64,000 bases of DNA. Source: Quillaja saponaria (lineage: Eukaryota > Streptophyta > Magnoliopsida > Fabales > Quillajaceae). The DNA lies in assembly GCA_029379385.1 (NCBI GenBank), contig CM055615.1:2852001-2916000 (forward strand), given 5' to 3'. This document shows, piece by piece, positions 25,301 to 37,600 of the stretch (position 1 is the stretch's first letter; each line of letters begins with the position of its first letter). The position numbers were made by a program, and so were the translations under genes. Below the pieces are notes generated by a model. It was not told where the DNA came from and searched no databases. It saw only the letters and a list, made by a program, of their open reading frames with translations.

Positions 25301-27506
25301 TTATAGAAGAAAGGAAAATAAGACCCACTAGAAACTTAAAATCTTTCTACATTTCACTGCTTATTCCTCTACTTTCCTTGATTTCAGGAAATGTGCTTTG
25401 GGTTTGCCAATTTTAGTGAACTGAGACGGGAACTGTCCACAATCTGGGACGTGGAACCCACATCGCAGTTCCAGAGGGGGGTTAGTGAAATAGGTAACAC
25501 TAACCAAGAAAGCTACTAGTTTTTTAATTTTTATTATAATTTTTACAAAAACAGAAGTGAAATCAGTTAATTTCGTGAACAGAGAATAGTAAATATAAGC
25601 TGTAGTGCAGTACACAAGCAGAACAAGAAATATAGGTTATACACAGGCAAAAAGTAAAACTTTACCTGAAGCTTGACAACATCATTATAGAAAGATCCCA
25701 TTGAGCTATTTCCAATAATATCTTTCCTGAAATTTAAGGAGGCACAATAAGACTCAATTTTCATTTACAAAGTCAGATTTAATGCATGAAAGATCCAAAC
25801 AAGTATTATACAAGGAAAAAAATTATCAATAAATTCAGGCATGCATTCTTCACAGCAGCTTGTTTCTGACAAAATCATGATTGGCATATGCTTCTTGAGA
25901 AATATTCTTGGGTTGCTAAATAACAGTGGATCTTATGTGCATTCAACAATTTCAGGGTTTTGTTAATGCAAACATGGGACCATGCAAGTAAAATTCAGAA
26001 ACTTCGGAAAACTAAATTGTTAATAATCAGAGTAATTTTGGTTAATATTTGGAAAACGTGACAGTAAAATGGGTTTCTTTTTGCAGGAAGCAATAATTTC
26101 TTGTCCATAAACATACTCATCAAGGAAAAAACCTGCATCAGCAAGACACTTCACAGTTGCATCCCTAGGCAGAAGTTCTCTGAAGTCATCACAATGTATA
26201 AGTGTTGCCAATCCTCCGGCAGAGCATCCTGAAAGAAGAGCCTGCAAAAGTATTGCATCTATCAGTACATGTTAGCAATTATAAGGACAGCTGGATGGAA
26301 AGCATAAGAAAACTCATTAACACTGTAACTGTCCAGTGTACACTAAGTAACTGTTATAATTCAAAAGAAAATAAAAACGAGACTTTTACTGAATGTCCAA
26401 GATATAGCAACCTGCTTTGCGCTTGACAAGCCAATTGATAAGAGTTCATCCATAAGTGTTTCCCATATGAGTTGGCCTCTGAAGAAAAGTCTACTTCCTT
26501 TCTGTAGTATACAAGGAAATACACACAACATAATCATTAATATGGAATACTTTACTCTTTAAATAATGTGACAAGAACATATCCTGTAACACCAACCTTG
26601 ATCTCACTTTCTGGGTGGCCAGCAAAAGATGCGCCATCACAATAACGTATCTTTACCTTGTTCCAGTTAAAAAAATCTGAACAATAGTCCACATGTCAAA
26701 ATTAAGTAAAAAACATCCAATAAAATCTACACTCTACCAAGTGAGAAAAACTAATGTTAGCGCTAGATATGCATATCCTACAGCATTAATTAGCTACCAA
26801 AAGAGGAATGAATTACTTTAGCAAAACTCTATTGCAGTAGCTCAATAATATTTACCAGGATTTTGCAAGGGGTCGCGGCTTAAAATTCCAGAAAAACGAA
26901 CTTGGTTTTCCATATGCTTTGAAGAACCTAATGCAGTCATTTTACGTAGAGAACACGATGATAATGTGTTACACCAACCTCCTCCCTAAACCCACAACAA
27001 AATCAGAAACGAAAAATTAGAAAAAGTGGTTCCCTACAAAAACAGTAAGAACATACTACGAGTATTCATCTTTTTCCCTTCCTGAGGAAAGAGAAAAACC
27101 TCAATATGGAGTAGCCAATTGTTAGACCCAGATCCAAAACCCTTTTGAAAATGGTAACCTGGCAAGCTCCCATCTAAACAAACTGTAAATTGAAATCAGA
27201 CCCAAATCATATTACAGAAAAAATAAAAATCATATATAATAATAATACCATTATAAGAGACAGGGAATTGGATCACATACGAGCGCCTCTATCCTTGGCA
27301 TTACGCAACAAGGTCAAGCCAACGACTTCAGCTGCTGGGTTGAGATCGAATGGGTGGTTGAGTTTGGAATCGACTTCATTTCTCCAAGAATCGGAGATCA
27401 AAGTAAGTCCGAAGACAATGACGGTGAAGGCAACGGCTGCAATCGCCCAATCCTTCTTGGCCCATTTTCGCCACCAAATGAGGGTACGGACCCTTGAGTT
27501 CGCCAT
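22371..27506 (-). CDS. Pectin acetylesterase (PAE / Notum family, CE13)
   Basis: Twelve exons on the minus strand: 27506-27281, 27182-27100, 26985-26856, 26676-26597, 26501-26412, 26241-26117, 25726-25666, 24724-24671, 24548-24471, 24377-24272, 23253-23108 and 22478-22371. All borders are GT-AG and phases agree; no frame break. Product 428 residues, normal for plant PAEs. Family members remove acetyl groups from pectin in the cell wall. The start MANSRVRTL precedes a basic stretch and a hydrophobic segment (about residues 16-36, [19 protein letters not shown]), a signal anchor or uncleaved signal. Then come [35 protein letters not shown], the nucleophile motif SGCSAGG (Ser about 210), NPAYDFWQ (Asp about 306) and SCFIHCQ (His about 373), forming the expected Ser-Asp-His triad. 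It ends VGDWYFNRE... CPYPCNPTC. It looks functional. Confidence 0.95.
24830..25520. repeat. Tandem segmental duplication inside PAE intron 7
   Basis: Two diverged copies of about 330-350 bases lie in the intron between exons 7 and 8: roughly 24830-25160 and 25161-25520. Shared blocks include acaatatgcattt, tttccttgatttcaggaatg and gcagttcc..ggggttagtgaaat. The duplication leaves the splice sites untouched. Confidence 0.8.
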
Positions 27507-27729
27507 TAAAGAAGAGAGATCATCAATTGGAAGTTGGAACGGAGAATAGAGAAGAGGGAAAGTACCAGCTGGAAGTAAGTAGATTCACCTTTTCAGAGTT
27601 TCACTCGGCAGCAAGACCAGCCGCTCAAGTAGTCAAGGGCTCAACTATTGTTAGGGAATTCGGGTCGGGTTTGGAGAACACGGATACATTTATAAATTTG
27701 CTAAATTACACTATTCGTCACATAATTTC
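27507..27729 (-). other. 5' flank and promoter region of the PAE gene
   Basis: GC content is higher here than in the spacer beyond. A 5'UTR is expected just upstream of the ATG at 27506. No clear TATA box is seen. Confidence 0.4.
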
Positions 27730-28181
27730 AACTATAATTTGAACTAGAATCAACTTTAGTTCTTATATCCTTATATTATAGTATAAAAAGTTAAAATCAA
27801 TTATTTATTATTTTAAAATTGTGATGATATAGTCCTTTGTCATCATCTTTTATTTAAATTAATTTACAAAAGATAACGTAGACTATATTGAGATATATGT
27901 AATGATATTATAGTTTTAAAATTAATGACTCATAATTTTAATTGTTTATTTTATATATTTTAAAATTAAAAAATAAAATTTGAAATAGATATATTGATAT
28001 ATCACATTTTATTTGGTAATGTAGAATTATGTTAGTCCATGTCATCTTTTATTAAATTAATTTAGATGAAAATGATGACAATATATTTATTTGATTTTAA
28101 AATTATGAGTATTTGATTAACTCTTTAAATTATAAAAACTAAAGTGAATTCCAGTACAAATTATAATTTTTGTAAAGATAA
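27730..28181. repeat. Foldback MITE-like element
   Basis: The left end tataatttgaactagaatc (followed by actttagttcttat) is the imperfect reverse complement of the right end (aactaaagtgaattccagta then caaattata). Almost the whole 450 bases can fold back, including the inner arms (gtcatcatcttttatttaaa versus the reverse of tagatgaaaatgatgac). It is non-coding and related in its interior to the element at 3773-4757. Confidence 0.65.
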
Positions 28182-29699
28182 TTTTAAAATATTAGTTTTT
28201 TTTTATTTTTTATTCTAAGAGACTTTAGAACAATAGTTAACATTATATCTAAAACTAAATTAGATTATATCACCATACGTCTCTATTTTAGTGGTTTTTT
28301 ATATTTTAAAGTAAAAATTGTTGTAATATTAAATAAAGAACTCTCAAATAAATTAGTTTATTTTATAGATATGTAGAAGTTAATTAAACTTATTTTTCCT
28401 TGAAAAATTAAATCTTACCTATTAGTTTGGAAACTCAAATGTTTGTTACTGCCAATAAGCTTTGAAAAGTATGAAATAGGCTTTTTATTTATTTATTTAT
28501 TATTTTGGTCACTGAGAGTTATCTTGCTTTTTATTTTGATATTTAATACATTATTTTTTAATAAGTCCTCCATAATTCAATTTCTTTTATAAAAAAAATT
28601 AGGTTTTTAATGAAGTCAAAATTATTAAATTAAGATAAAATATAGCAAAATTAGTTAACATGTTTTTAGGAGATGATGAATAAATTAATATTAATGTATG
28701 AAAAGAAAATTCACATAAATATTGACTCAATCATTTTTTTTCAATTTTAAATATTACATAAGAATAAATTTTTGAGAATGATATGATTACTATGATGGTC
28801 ACTATCTTAAATTGATGTGAATGAAGGAAAATATTTATATATCCAATCTCAATTAATTTGAAATTTAAGACTTAGTTGAGTTAAGTTTTTTTTTTTTTAG
28901 AGAAATAAATTTATACTTTATTAAATATATAATTCAAGTCTTGTTTAGATAAATTAAAGCTTTTAGTTGTCCTAACAAAAAAGCTTCTATTTTAAAATAA
29001 TTTAATTTTAATTTTTAAATGATATTTTTACATATTTACATAAATAATATAAATGGAAACTCATACACTCATACACTCATCAAATGTAAAACAATTTTAG
29101 TTTGGAGAGTCATTTTTCTCAAAAAAAGAAGAAGATCTCCAATCCAAGTTCATTAATAACCAATATTATCCTTGTTGAGTGATGCTATAGAATATAAGAG
29201 GAGTACCAGTGATATATTATGTAAATACAATAATGCTATATGCACTTCTTCTTCTTTTTTAATACAATTATATAAATTGAAGATAACTAATTTTAAATTT
29301 CTTAAAATGTGAATATTAATTTTTATCATGATTTATTACATTTATTGACAAAGTTTATTACCAATTTTAATGAATTGATTATTAATTAGTCATTTTTTAA
29401 TTTCCCATGAATATTTTTACACCTCTTTTGAGTATTTGGGTATAAGTTTATTTTCGTTAAGAATTTGTAATTGTCACTATACAAGTATTTTACTGCGGGC
29501 ATATTTTATAGAGGTCTTCAACTGTTAAGCTCAAGTGTGTTTTACCAGTTGTCTAATATATATTAATTAGTCATTTTTATAAATAATTCAATTCAACTAA
29601 ATCTTAAATTCTAAATTACTTGAGGTCGACTTAAATAATCATTTTTTTCTATTTGTATCTATCAAATATATCATTTTCAGTTTTGTCTAGAACAGTTAT
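28182..29699. other. AT-rich spacer
   Basis: No gene or recognisable transposon protein. A short direct repeat (actcatacactcatacactca) lies at about 29060. Confidence 0.4.
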
Positions 29700-30440
29700 A
29701 TCATTCTTAATTAATGTCCTTAACGTTGGGTATGTTCAAACCAATGTAAGCAATTCTCCTTCATTTTTTCTTTTACTGGTGCTACCTCCACCTTCTTACT
29801 GATCTATTTATTTTGTATTTTATCATTTATTGTATGTCCAATCATCCATTTCAATATTTAATTTTTGACCACTTTCATATTATGTGAGTATTGTTTCTTA
29901 ACTGTTCAACATTTGAAACCTTACAACATAGTTGATCTCATTGTTGTCTTATAGAATTTTCCTTTTAACCTATTCTAACTTTTAGGATCACATAAAACTC
30001 CATAAGCACTTCGCCACTTCACCCACCCTGCCTTGATCCTATAGTTCACATCATGCTCAATTATGCAATCTTTTTGTATAAATAAACCTAAATACTTAAA
30101 ACACATTATTATAGAGATTGTTTGACCATGCATAATTATTTCAGTCAAGTCACCTCTAATGTCACTAAAATCACACATCATATACTTGATTTCGTTATAC
30201 TCAACCCAAAACCTTTAGATTATATTGCATTCATCCATAATTCTAGTTTAGAATTTAAACATTCACTAGTTTCATCTAACAACACTAGTAAACAACATAC
30301 ACCACGGAGCCATATCCTAATTAGCATAACCAATTTTATTCATGACTAAAGAAAATAAATAGGAACTTAAAGGTGAACCTTGGTGGCCACCTATCAATAA
30401 ACTCTCTAGTTATACTATATTTGGTCTACACCCTAGTCAT
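29700..30440 (-). pseudogene. LINE reverse-transcriptase relic (non-LTR retrotransposon)
   Basis: On the minus strand, with stops and at least one frame change, the order of motifs is HQGSPLSSYLFSLVM, PWCMLF, ETSECLNSKLELWM, then the open stretch DFSDIRGDLTEI, FKYLGLFIQKD, DVNYRIKAGWVKWRSAYGVL, followed by RLKGKFYKTTMRST, KKVEVAPVKEKMKEN and HWFEH. This is the palm and thumb end of a plant LINE reverse transcriptase and the region after it. The Y/F-A-D-D catalytic box is damaged (CMLFT rather than FADD). Only the 3' part of the element is present, as usual for 5'-truncated LINE insertions. Confidence 0.8.
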
Positions 30441-31615
30441 TACTTTCTCGTGTATATCAATTTTCTTTTTCTCAATAATCACTACAAAACTTATGCATCT
30501 TATAATATATTTTTTTTTAATCAATAAAAATAATGTGAAGATTATTATTATTTTTTTATATATTTCACCATTAATCACTTAAGTAAAATTATAATCTCAA
30601 TTATAAATATTGTTAGTATAAAGTCAAATTAATTTTGAAAAGTTAGAGTCATTCCTAAACTTATGCTTAATTATTATTTTCCACGACTTCATTATACGAA
30701 CTATAAATTTTATTTCGGCATAATTCCTATAACTTTAAACATTACCGTTACTCACTATAAATAGAATCAACTTAAAACAAATGTTACAAAAAGTTTTTAT
30801 ATTGAAAGTAAGAATTTTAATGAGTTTAAGATTAATTTTGGCAGAGAGAAACGAGATTGGAAGGGTGTAGAAGGAAAGAATCAGAGGAGATTGAATTGAA
30901 CTTCACGTAATTCTTTGAACAGAAAACAGCTCAAATGAGTTGAAGAGTAGTTTGGCCATCATATTTTTGTTAGTTAGGTCGGTCACATGATCAGTGACTC
31001 GATGACTGAATCGGTGTAATACATTGGCCAAAATAGCACCAAAAATTGACAAAGCAAATTGACTAACCGTTGCTGCCAGAACCGAAAACCCTCTCCTAAA
31101 ACCTCCAAATTTCTACAAACCCATCAAATCAATCCGATAAAAACACCACAACAGGAATTATCTTAATAAGAGATCGTACCTTCAAGTTGGAATCAAGCCA
31201 CCAGTCATTTGAAAACTTATTGTCTGCAAATCCATCGGTAGTTAAGGAGGTAATTCTTGTTCACAAAGTTGGGTTCTTTTTCTTCATTTTTGGATCTTGG
31301 ATTTGTTAAACAATTTCAGTTTATGGACGAAATAGAAGGTTAGACATTTCTGTTTGCTTCTTTGAATTTAGAAAGAGAGAGGTAGAGAGCTGAACAGTTT
31401 TTGGTGGTAATTTCTGAATTTGGGAAAGAAGGGTTGTGGGTGTTATTAGGAGGAAGAAAAGGAAATTGGGGAATCCAGTCAGAAAACTGGTCTCTCAGTT
31501 TCTGAAAGGGCTAGCTTATTTGGAGCTTACGTGATTCCTTTCGTTTGTGTAAAACATCACTGATTCGATTTTTAGCTTTGCTTTTTACCTATATAATTGC
31601 TTCGGGACTGTTGTG
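30441..31615. other. Spacer and 5' flank of the SGR2-like gene
   Basis: From about 31050 the DNA becomes less AT-rich and probably contains the promoter and 5'UTR. A donor-like site follows aaggaggtaattc near 31247, so a 5'UTR intron is possible but not shown. Confidence 0.4.
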
Positions 31616-34600
31616 ATGGCGGGTTCCGAGGCAGACCATGGGCGTCTGGAAGCTGCTGCTTCTAGTGGGGTTGATGAAACTTCCCCTGATTTGTTGAAAA
31701 ACACACCTTCAAACATTGCAAAATTGGAGGATGTGATCGAGCAGTCTAAAGGAAGGCAGAAGTATCTGGCACAGACTAGGAGTCCTTCGGATGGGGGCGA
31801 TGTTCGGTGGTATTTTTGCAAGATCCCTTTGCCTGAAAATGGTAAATTTGTAATCATATCGTAAATGTATAGTTCACTTGTACTAGTTATGTATTTTGTT
31901 CTTCGGATTATTGTTGCTTGGATCCTAATGCTTTATTGATTTCCGGGTTTCCCTTTTTATGTGTATTTTACTACGGTTATTTCTTGCATGTTGACTGTGT
32001 ACGTCGGTGTTGTCTATGTCAACCCTCCAGGGGGTGTGTCTCAATGAATTAGTATGCATGAAATAAAAAAAAAAAAAAAACGAAAAGATGGTAGCCTTGC
32101 CAAGGCATAATGGAGAGATATATGAACAGTTAGAGGCTCATGGAGGATTGGAGGGTATACCATTGTATAGTTACATCATAAATGTCATTTATGGTCTATG
32201 ATTTGCCCTTTTCTGTCATTCCCACAAACAAAGGAGAATCTTTGGAGAGGTTGTGCCATTTTGTTTGGTGTGACAACTTGGGTTTAAAGCAGCATTTAGC
32301 TATTCTGAACTTTTCACTAATGGGGCTCAAAAGTTTTGTTTAGGGAATTGGTGCCAGGAGTAGATAGCTTCATAAAACAGTGATCTTTGATTGGATAGTT
32401 CTTTTGTACTAGTTGGCTGTATTTTATTTTCTGCCTAAATAGGTGGATTATTTATCTTCTTTGTTTGCACTTTCTTGTTCTCTCTTCAATTATAATATTT
32501 CTTTTTCTTAATCAGAAAAAAGAGAAGAAAAAAGCAGGAAACAGGACAATTTACTGTAGATATATAAAGGGTACTAGTTAGAACATCAAAAATGCATTTT
32601 ACAAATGTCTGGGGATGAAGCTTTGTTGGTCTTCTAACACTTGATTTGTTATGTTTTACTACTTTTACTTGCATTTAATATAGTTGAACTACTCATTCAA
32701 ATCTTGAGCCACCTCATTTTTATATATTTTATCCCTTAATCATAATTTATTGTTAATTGTAAAGGAGAAATATTATCAAATATTGCAGTAATAGAATAAG
32801 TCAATTTGAATCTAGTAAAGTGATTTGCAGTCAGTAAGCCCTTGCCCTTTGTAAGTTTGCAACATCAGATAAGTTGTAGACAACAGTAGACATATCTCCA
32901 CTCCTCCTTCCCCCTATTTCCGTAAAAGGATTCATCAAATTTAAGTGCCACATAAGGGCCATGAACATAGTTTTATCTTCGTTTGCTGCTTTCTACAGAT
33001 TTAGCTGCATCTGTCCCTCGCTCGGAGATAGTGGGAAAGAGCGAATATTTTCGTTTTGGCATGAGGGATTCTCTAGCAATAGAAGCGTCTTTCCTGCAGG
33101 TTATCTATAATTTATAGTTAAATAAATGTTTGAGCTTTTTCTTAGCTGTCCATTTTAGGTTCAGAGTACAAAGAGACTGTGAATATTTAGTTCGTAGGCT
33201 ATTGGGTTGATATACTATGTTCATTTCATTACTTTTTTTTTCGGATATTCATTTGCAGAGAGAGGAAGAATTGCTCTCTATTTGGTGGAATGAATATGCA
33301 GAATGTAGTGAAGGTCCAAGGGAAGGACCAAGTTCAAATAAGAGTTTAAACAAACAGCACAGCATATCTTCTTTGGGGGGTTCTCGATCATCCCAATTTT
33401 ATGATATTGAGGAAGAGAGAGTTGGTGTCCCTGTAAAGGGAGGACTGTATGAGGTATTTGTTTTTATTTTCTTGTTTCCTGTTTTCTACTGTCTTAAAAA
33501 TTATCATGTTCTGTATTGTTGATGTAAGTCTGTACCATTCCCCAATAGAGTGTGTGAGTTCTTTATTCCCTGAGATTGTAGAGGAGGGAATAAAACAATT
33601 TAACTTTTTATGTACAAATTTACATTTTCATCAACAGACATTTAAAACTCTTTTTGCCATGATGATTTATATGTATAACACGTTGACTAACTAAATCACC
33701 TGCTATTATCAACCCATTTTTGTAAGCAATCTAATTCTTTTGGAGCCCTGCTATCCAAGTATGCCTATGATCTCAATAAAATGGTCTTCTCATCTCCAAC
33801 TGTGAAATGTAGTTTCTGCTTACTCTCCTAATTCTATTGACACTCTAACATCTTACCGCTAAAGAGGTCTTTCCAACAGTACATTCTCCATACTTCAATG
33901 CGCTCTCTTGCTTTATTTGGAAAAAGGGAGGAAAGAAAGACGAGCAGTGCATTTTCTCCTTTTCGGGAAGCAAGTGGAAAATGAGAGGAATGCTTTTGGA
34001 GAGAAAATTGTGATGTTGGAACCACATTTTTTTTTCTCTCTCCTTGAGTGGGAGATGTAGAGAAAGTTGAATTGCTAGTTTCTGAAATCCCATAAATTAC
34101 TATTTACCCATGCTAATAGCTTATTCGGGAAGGGAGTAATGAAATTATTATGTAATTTTCCAATTTTCCTTCCAATTTTTTCCAAACAAAAGGAGAGAAT
34201 GTTAAAATCTATCCTTCCATTTTAGTTCTCTACACTTTCTTTCTTCCCCCAGTGTGTTCCCAAACAAAGGCTGTGTCCACAAAGCTTCTCACCAGGAAAT
34301 TTTTATAAGTAATTCCTGTAAGAGCCTTATAAACATCAAGCATCCCAAGCTCCAAAACCACACTTGGAAATTGGTTATATATATTTATTTAGCAAATTCC
34401 GAAAGGGGTGCCGAGACTTTGGATTGGTCATTTCTGTTGGGCTTAAACTAATAGTTGAAATTGATATTGCACAATTGTGGGCAATCTGAAAATAAGCAAT
34501 TTGAAAATATTACTTTTAAAGGTGAAATGACATCTATGTTCCATGTAGGTAGATTTGGCGAAGAGACATTGTTTCCCTGTTTACTGGACTGGAGAAAATC

Positions 34601-37600
34601 GACGTGTTTTAAGAGGCCATTGGTTTGCTCGTAAAGGAGGCCTTGATTGGCTTCCACTTCGTGAAGACGTTGCTGAACAGCTAGAGGTTGCATACAACAG
34701 TCAGGTCTGTTGCGATTGTGCAAATTTTGTTGATGACTCTTTCATTTGGAGAAGAGAAGTGTTTTGTTACAAATTCTTTTATGTTTTCTGAATCTTTTTT
34801 TGTACATGCAATCATGGGTGTTTGAAATTTCCTAAATCTACATTTTTTTTTCTTTCTATGTTCTTTGAAATTACGAGATTACGCATCATGCAGTTGAGCT
34901 CATTCTCGAGACTTTTATAATTTATTTTTGAGGGAATTCATCTGTTTATATTTTATAATCTTGTTTAAGAAATTTAAGTAATGTGGGATTATATTGGACT
35001 GATCTCCAGGTTTGGCACCGGAGAATGTTTCAACCATCAGGACTTTTTGCAGCTCGAGTTGACCTGCAAGGCTCTACCCCAGTATGCTTATATCTTATGT
35101 GAAGATAAATTATATTTATGTGATTGTTTGCTTCAATTGTTTATATCGTGTGAATAATTGCATCTGTGTCCTTAGTGTAGGGTCTGCATGCACTTTTCAC
35201 AGGAGAAGACGATACGTGGGAGGCATGGCTCAATGTTGATTCCTTTGGTTTTTCTAGTTTTATGAATTTTAGTAGAAATGGAATCAAGTTAAGACGCGGT
35301 TATTCACCGTCAAACTCGCCAAAACCTACACAGGTTTCATACTTTATCTCATTAATATTTTGACTGTAGATACTGTGCTGTGAATCAACAAAACATCCTC
35401 CGCATGGTTTGTTTTATTTTTGGTTCTAATTTCATCTCCTGTGCATGATTAAGCCCTACATTTAGTTTAACTGTTTAAGGTTGTGGGATGGGCATTGATT
35501 GGGTGAATGATAGTGTATATACATACATTGCTGTGACTGAAGATGTTAGATGATGTTTGTACTTGCTGTTTGATGTAGAGCTCTTCAGTGATAATTTAAA
35601 AAAAAGAAGTTTTAGTAACAAAAAGTGTAGTTAAATGAAGAAAAGTACCCTTTTTGATCCGATCTTGTTTTTCATTCGAAACCTGTAATAATTTTTGAAG
35701 CTGAAAAACACAGAAAGTTCAAAACAGTGTTGTTTGCAGGTGTTTGTATTCTAATGCACAAATGGTTTGCAGGGGGGTTTATCCCCTCTGACAACATCCC
35801 CCGGGCCAAATGTCCATACTCTCTCTATTTCAGGCAAAGCAAAATGTGTTTAACCCAATGCAGCCTGATTTTATCAAGAATAACCAGCAGAGTAGTATAC
35901 AGTGTTTGCTGCCTAATTGTCAAACTCAGCTTAGTAGCCTATCTCTCACTAAATTTCAATTTCTGATATGAATCCTCTAACTACTGATAGCAATTCCTTT
36001 TGACTGCTAGATGGTAATTTGCTAACCGTACTGTGGTTAACAGTGATCTACATCTATTATTTGTTACTTCTTTTAGGATGAACTACGTCAGCAGAAGGAG
36101 GAAGAAATGGATGATTACTGCTCACAGGTATGAATAATTAGATCATGCATATCAGCAGCGTACCTTTTTTTTTGGGGGACTGTTGTATTGAAGTTGTTGC
36201 AGCCTGTACAAAAGCTGAGAGAATTTTCTTCGGTAAATAATATTTGGGAAATCATTGAGTGACATGCAATGTGAATGGAAAATATTGTTGTTTTAGCCAC
36301 CTGCTTCTTTTGCATTTCTCTCTTAATAAAATATATTTTCATATATATATATATATTGGATATTTTGGAGATCATCTTTTAGTACTATGGCATGGCAAGA
36401 GGGTGAGTGAGGATGTAACTATTGATGGAATTGAGTGGTGACAAAAAAAAATCTTTGTGGAGGATTCCCATTAGTTTAACTTATTGAATGCTGACGTTGA
36501 CATGATACTTTTGGAGTTTTGATGTATATGTCACGCTATTGGTATTGCTATATACTTGATTCTATTTTAACACTTGATACTCATGCTGTTATGCTGGCGG
36601 AACTCATTTCATCACTGTGGTCCCGATTCTGTGTGCGCAACTTGTTTGTCTGAATATTCACAATCTTTCTTTTTCGTTCTTATTATTCTTTCACATTAGA
36701 TGGCATAACTTTGATTCCTGTCATACATTAATCAAATACCACTCTGCCTGTCCTGTTGTTTTTGTCACATCTCAAATTTTTTAGTGTCCCTTCACAATGT
36801 TACTGTCAAAGCACGAAGTTTCCTACATTATCTAGATATGACATGGCACACAGAAAACTGACTTGTCCAACATCACTGCTTTTTTAACCAGACTAAAAAT
36901 AATGTTATGGAGATATTGTTCTCAGTTAAATCAATGTTTAATTCATCTTGTAGGTCCCTGTTCGCCACCTTGTGTTTATGGTTCATGGTATTGGGCAAAG
37001 GTTGGAGAAGTCTAATTTGGTTGATGACGTCGGACATTTTCGCCATATCACAGCAGATCTTGCTGAACAGCACCTTACATCACACCAGCGCGGTACTCAG
37101 AGGGTCCTTTTTATTCCATGCCAGGTATACGGGATATTTTCTCGTCTTTTCCACTCTTTAGATGAGTGGAATTTTCTTTTACAAAATATTTCTGGCCCTC
37201 ATTTTTTTCTTTTTGTTCTTTTACATTCTTATATCTAAATTATTCCAGGTTTCCTTTTCTTTCTATCATTTAACTTTTAATGATGCGCCAGAGAGAAGGG
37301 GGACCAGATTTCTCTCTAAAATATACTTCTCTGTTTTAAAAGCTTATGCATTTCTATAGGCATGTTACTTTGTAGTCTACTTTGAATCATCTTTTGTTTG
37401 AATACTTAGTTTGGGTTACTTACTATAATGTTCTTGAGAAAAAAATATACATTTTTAGGTAGTCTAGTACACAATTTTGTTTTCGAAGTATATAATAAAC
37501 TTACAGTTGCCGATTTATGTGTAAGTTGTCTTTTGTTGGTAGAATTTTATCTGTTTAGTATTGTACTACCTCTTATTCAACCTCCTATTAACAAGAGTAG

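Noticed and set aside
31585..31857. 90-codon minus frame opposite SGR2 exon 1
   Set aside because: It is antisense to a conserved exon with correct splice phase and no similarity to known proteins.
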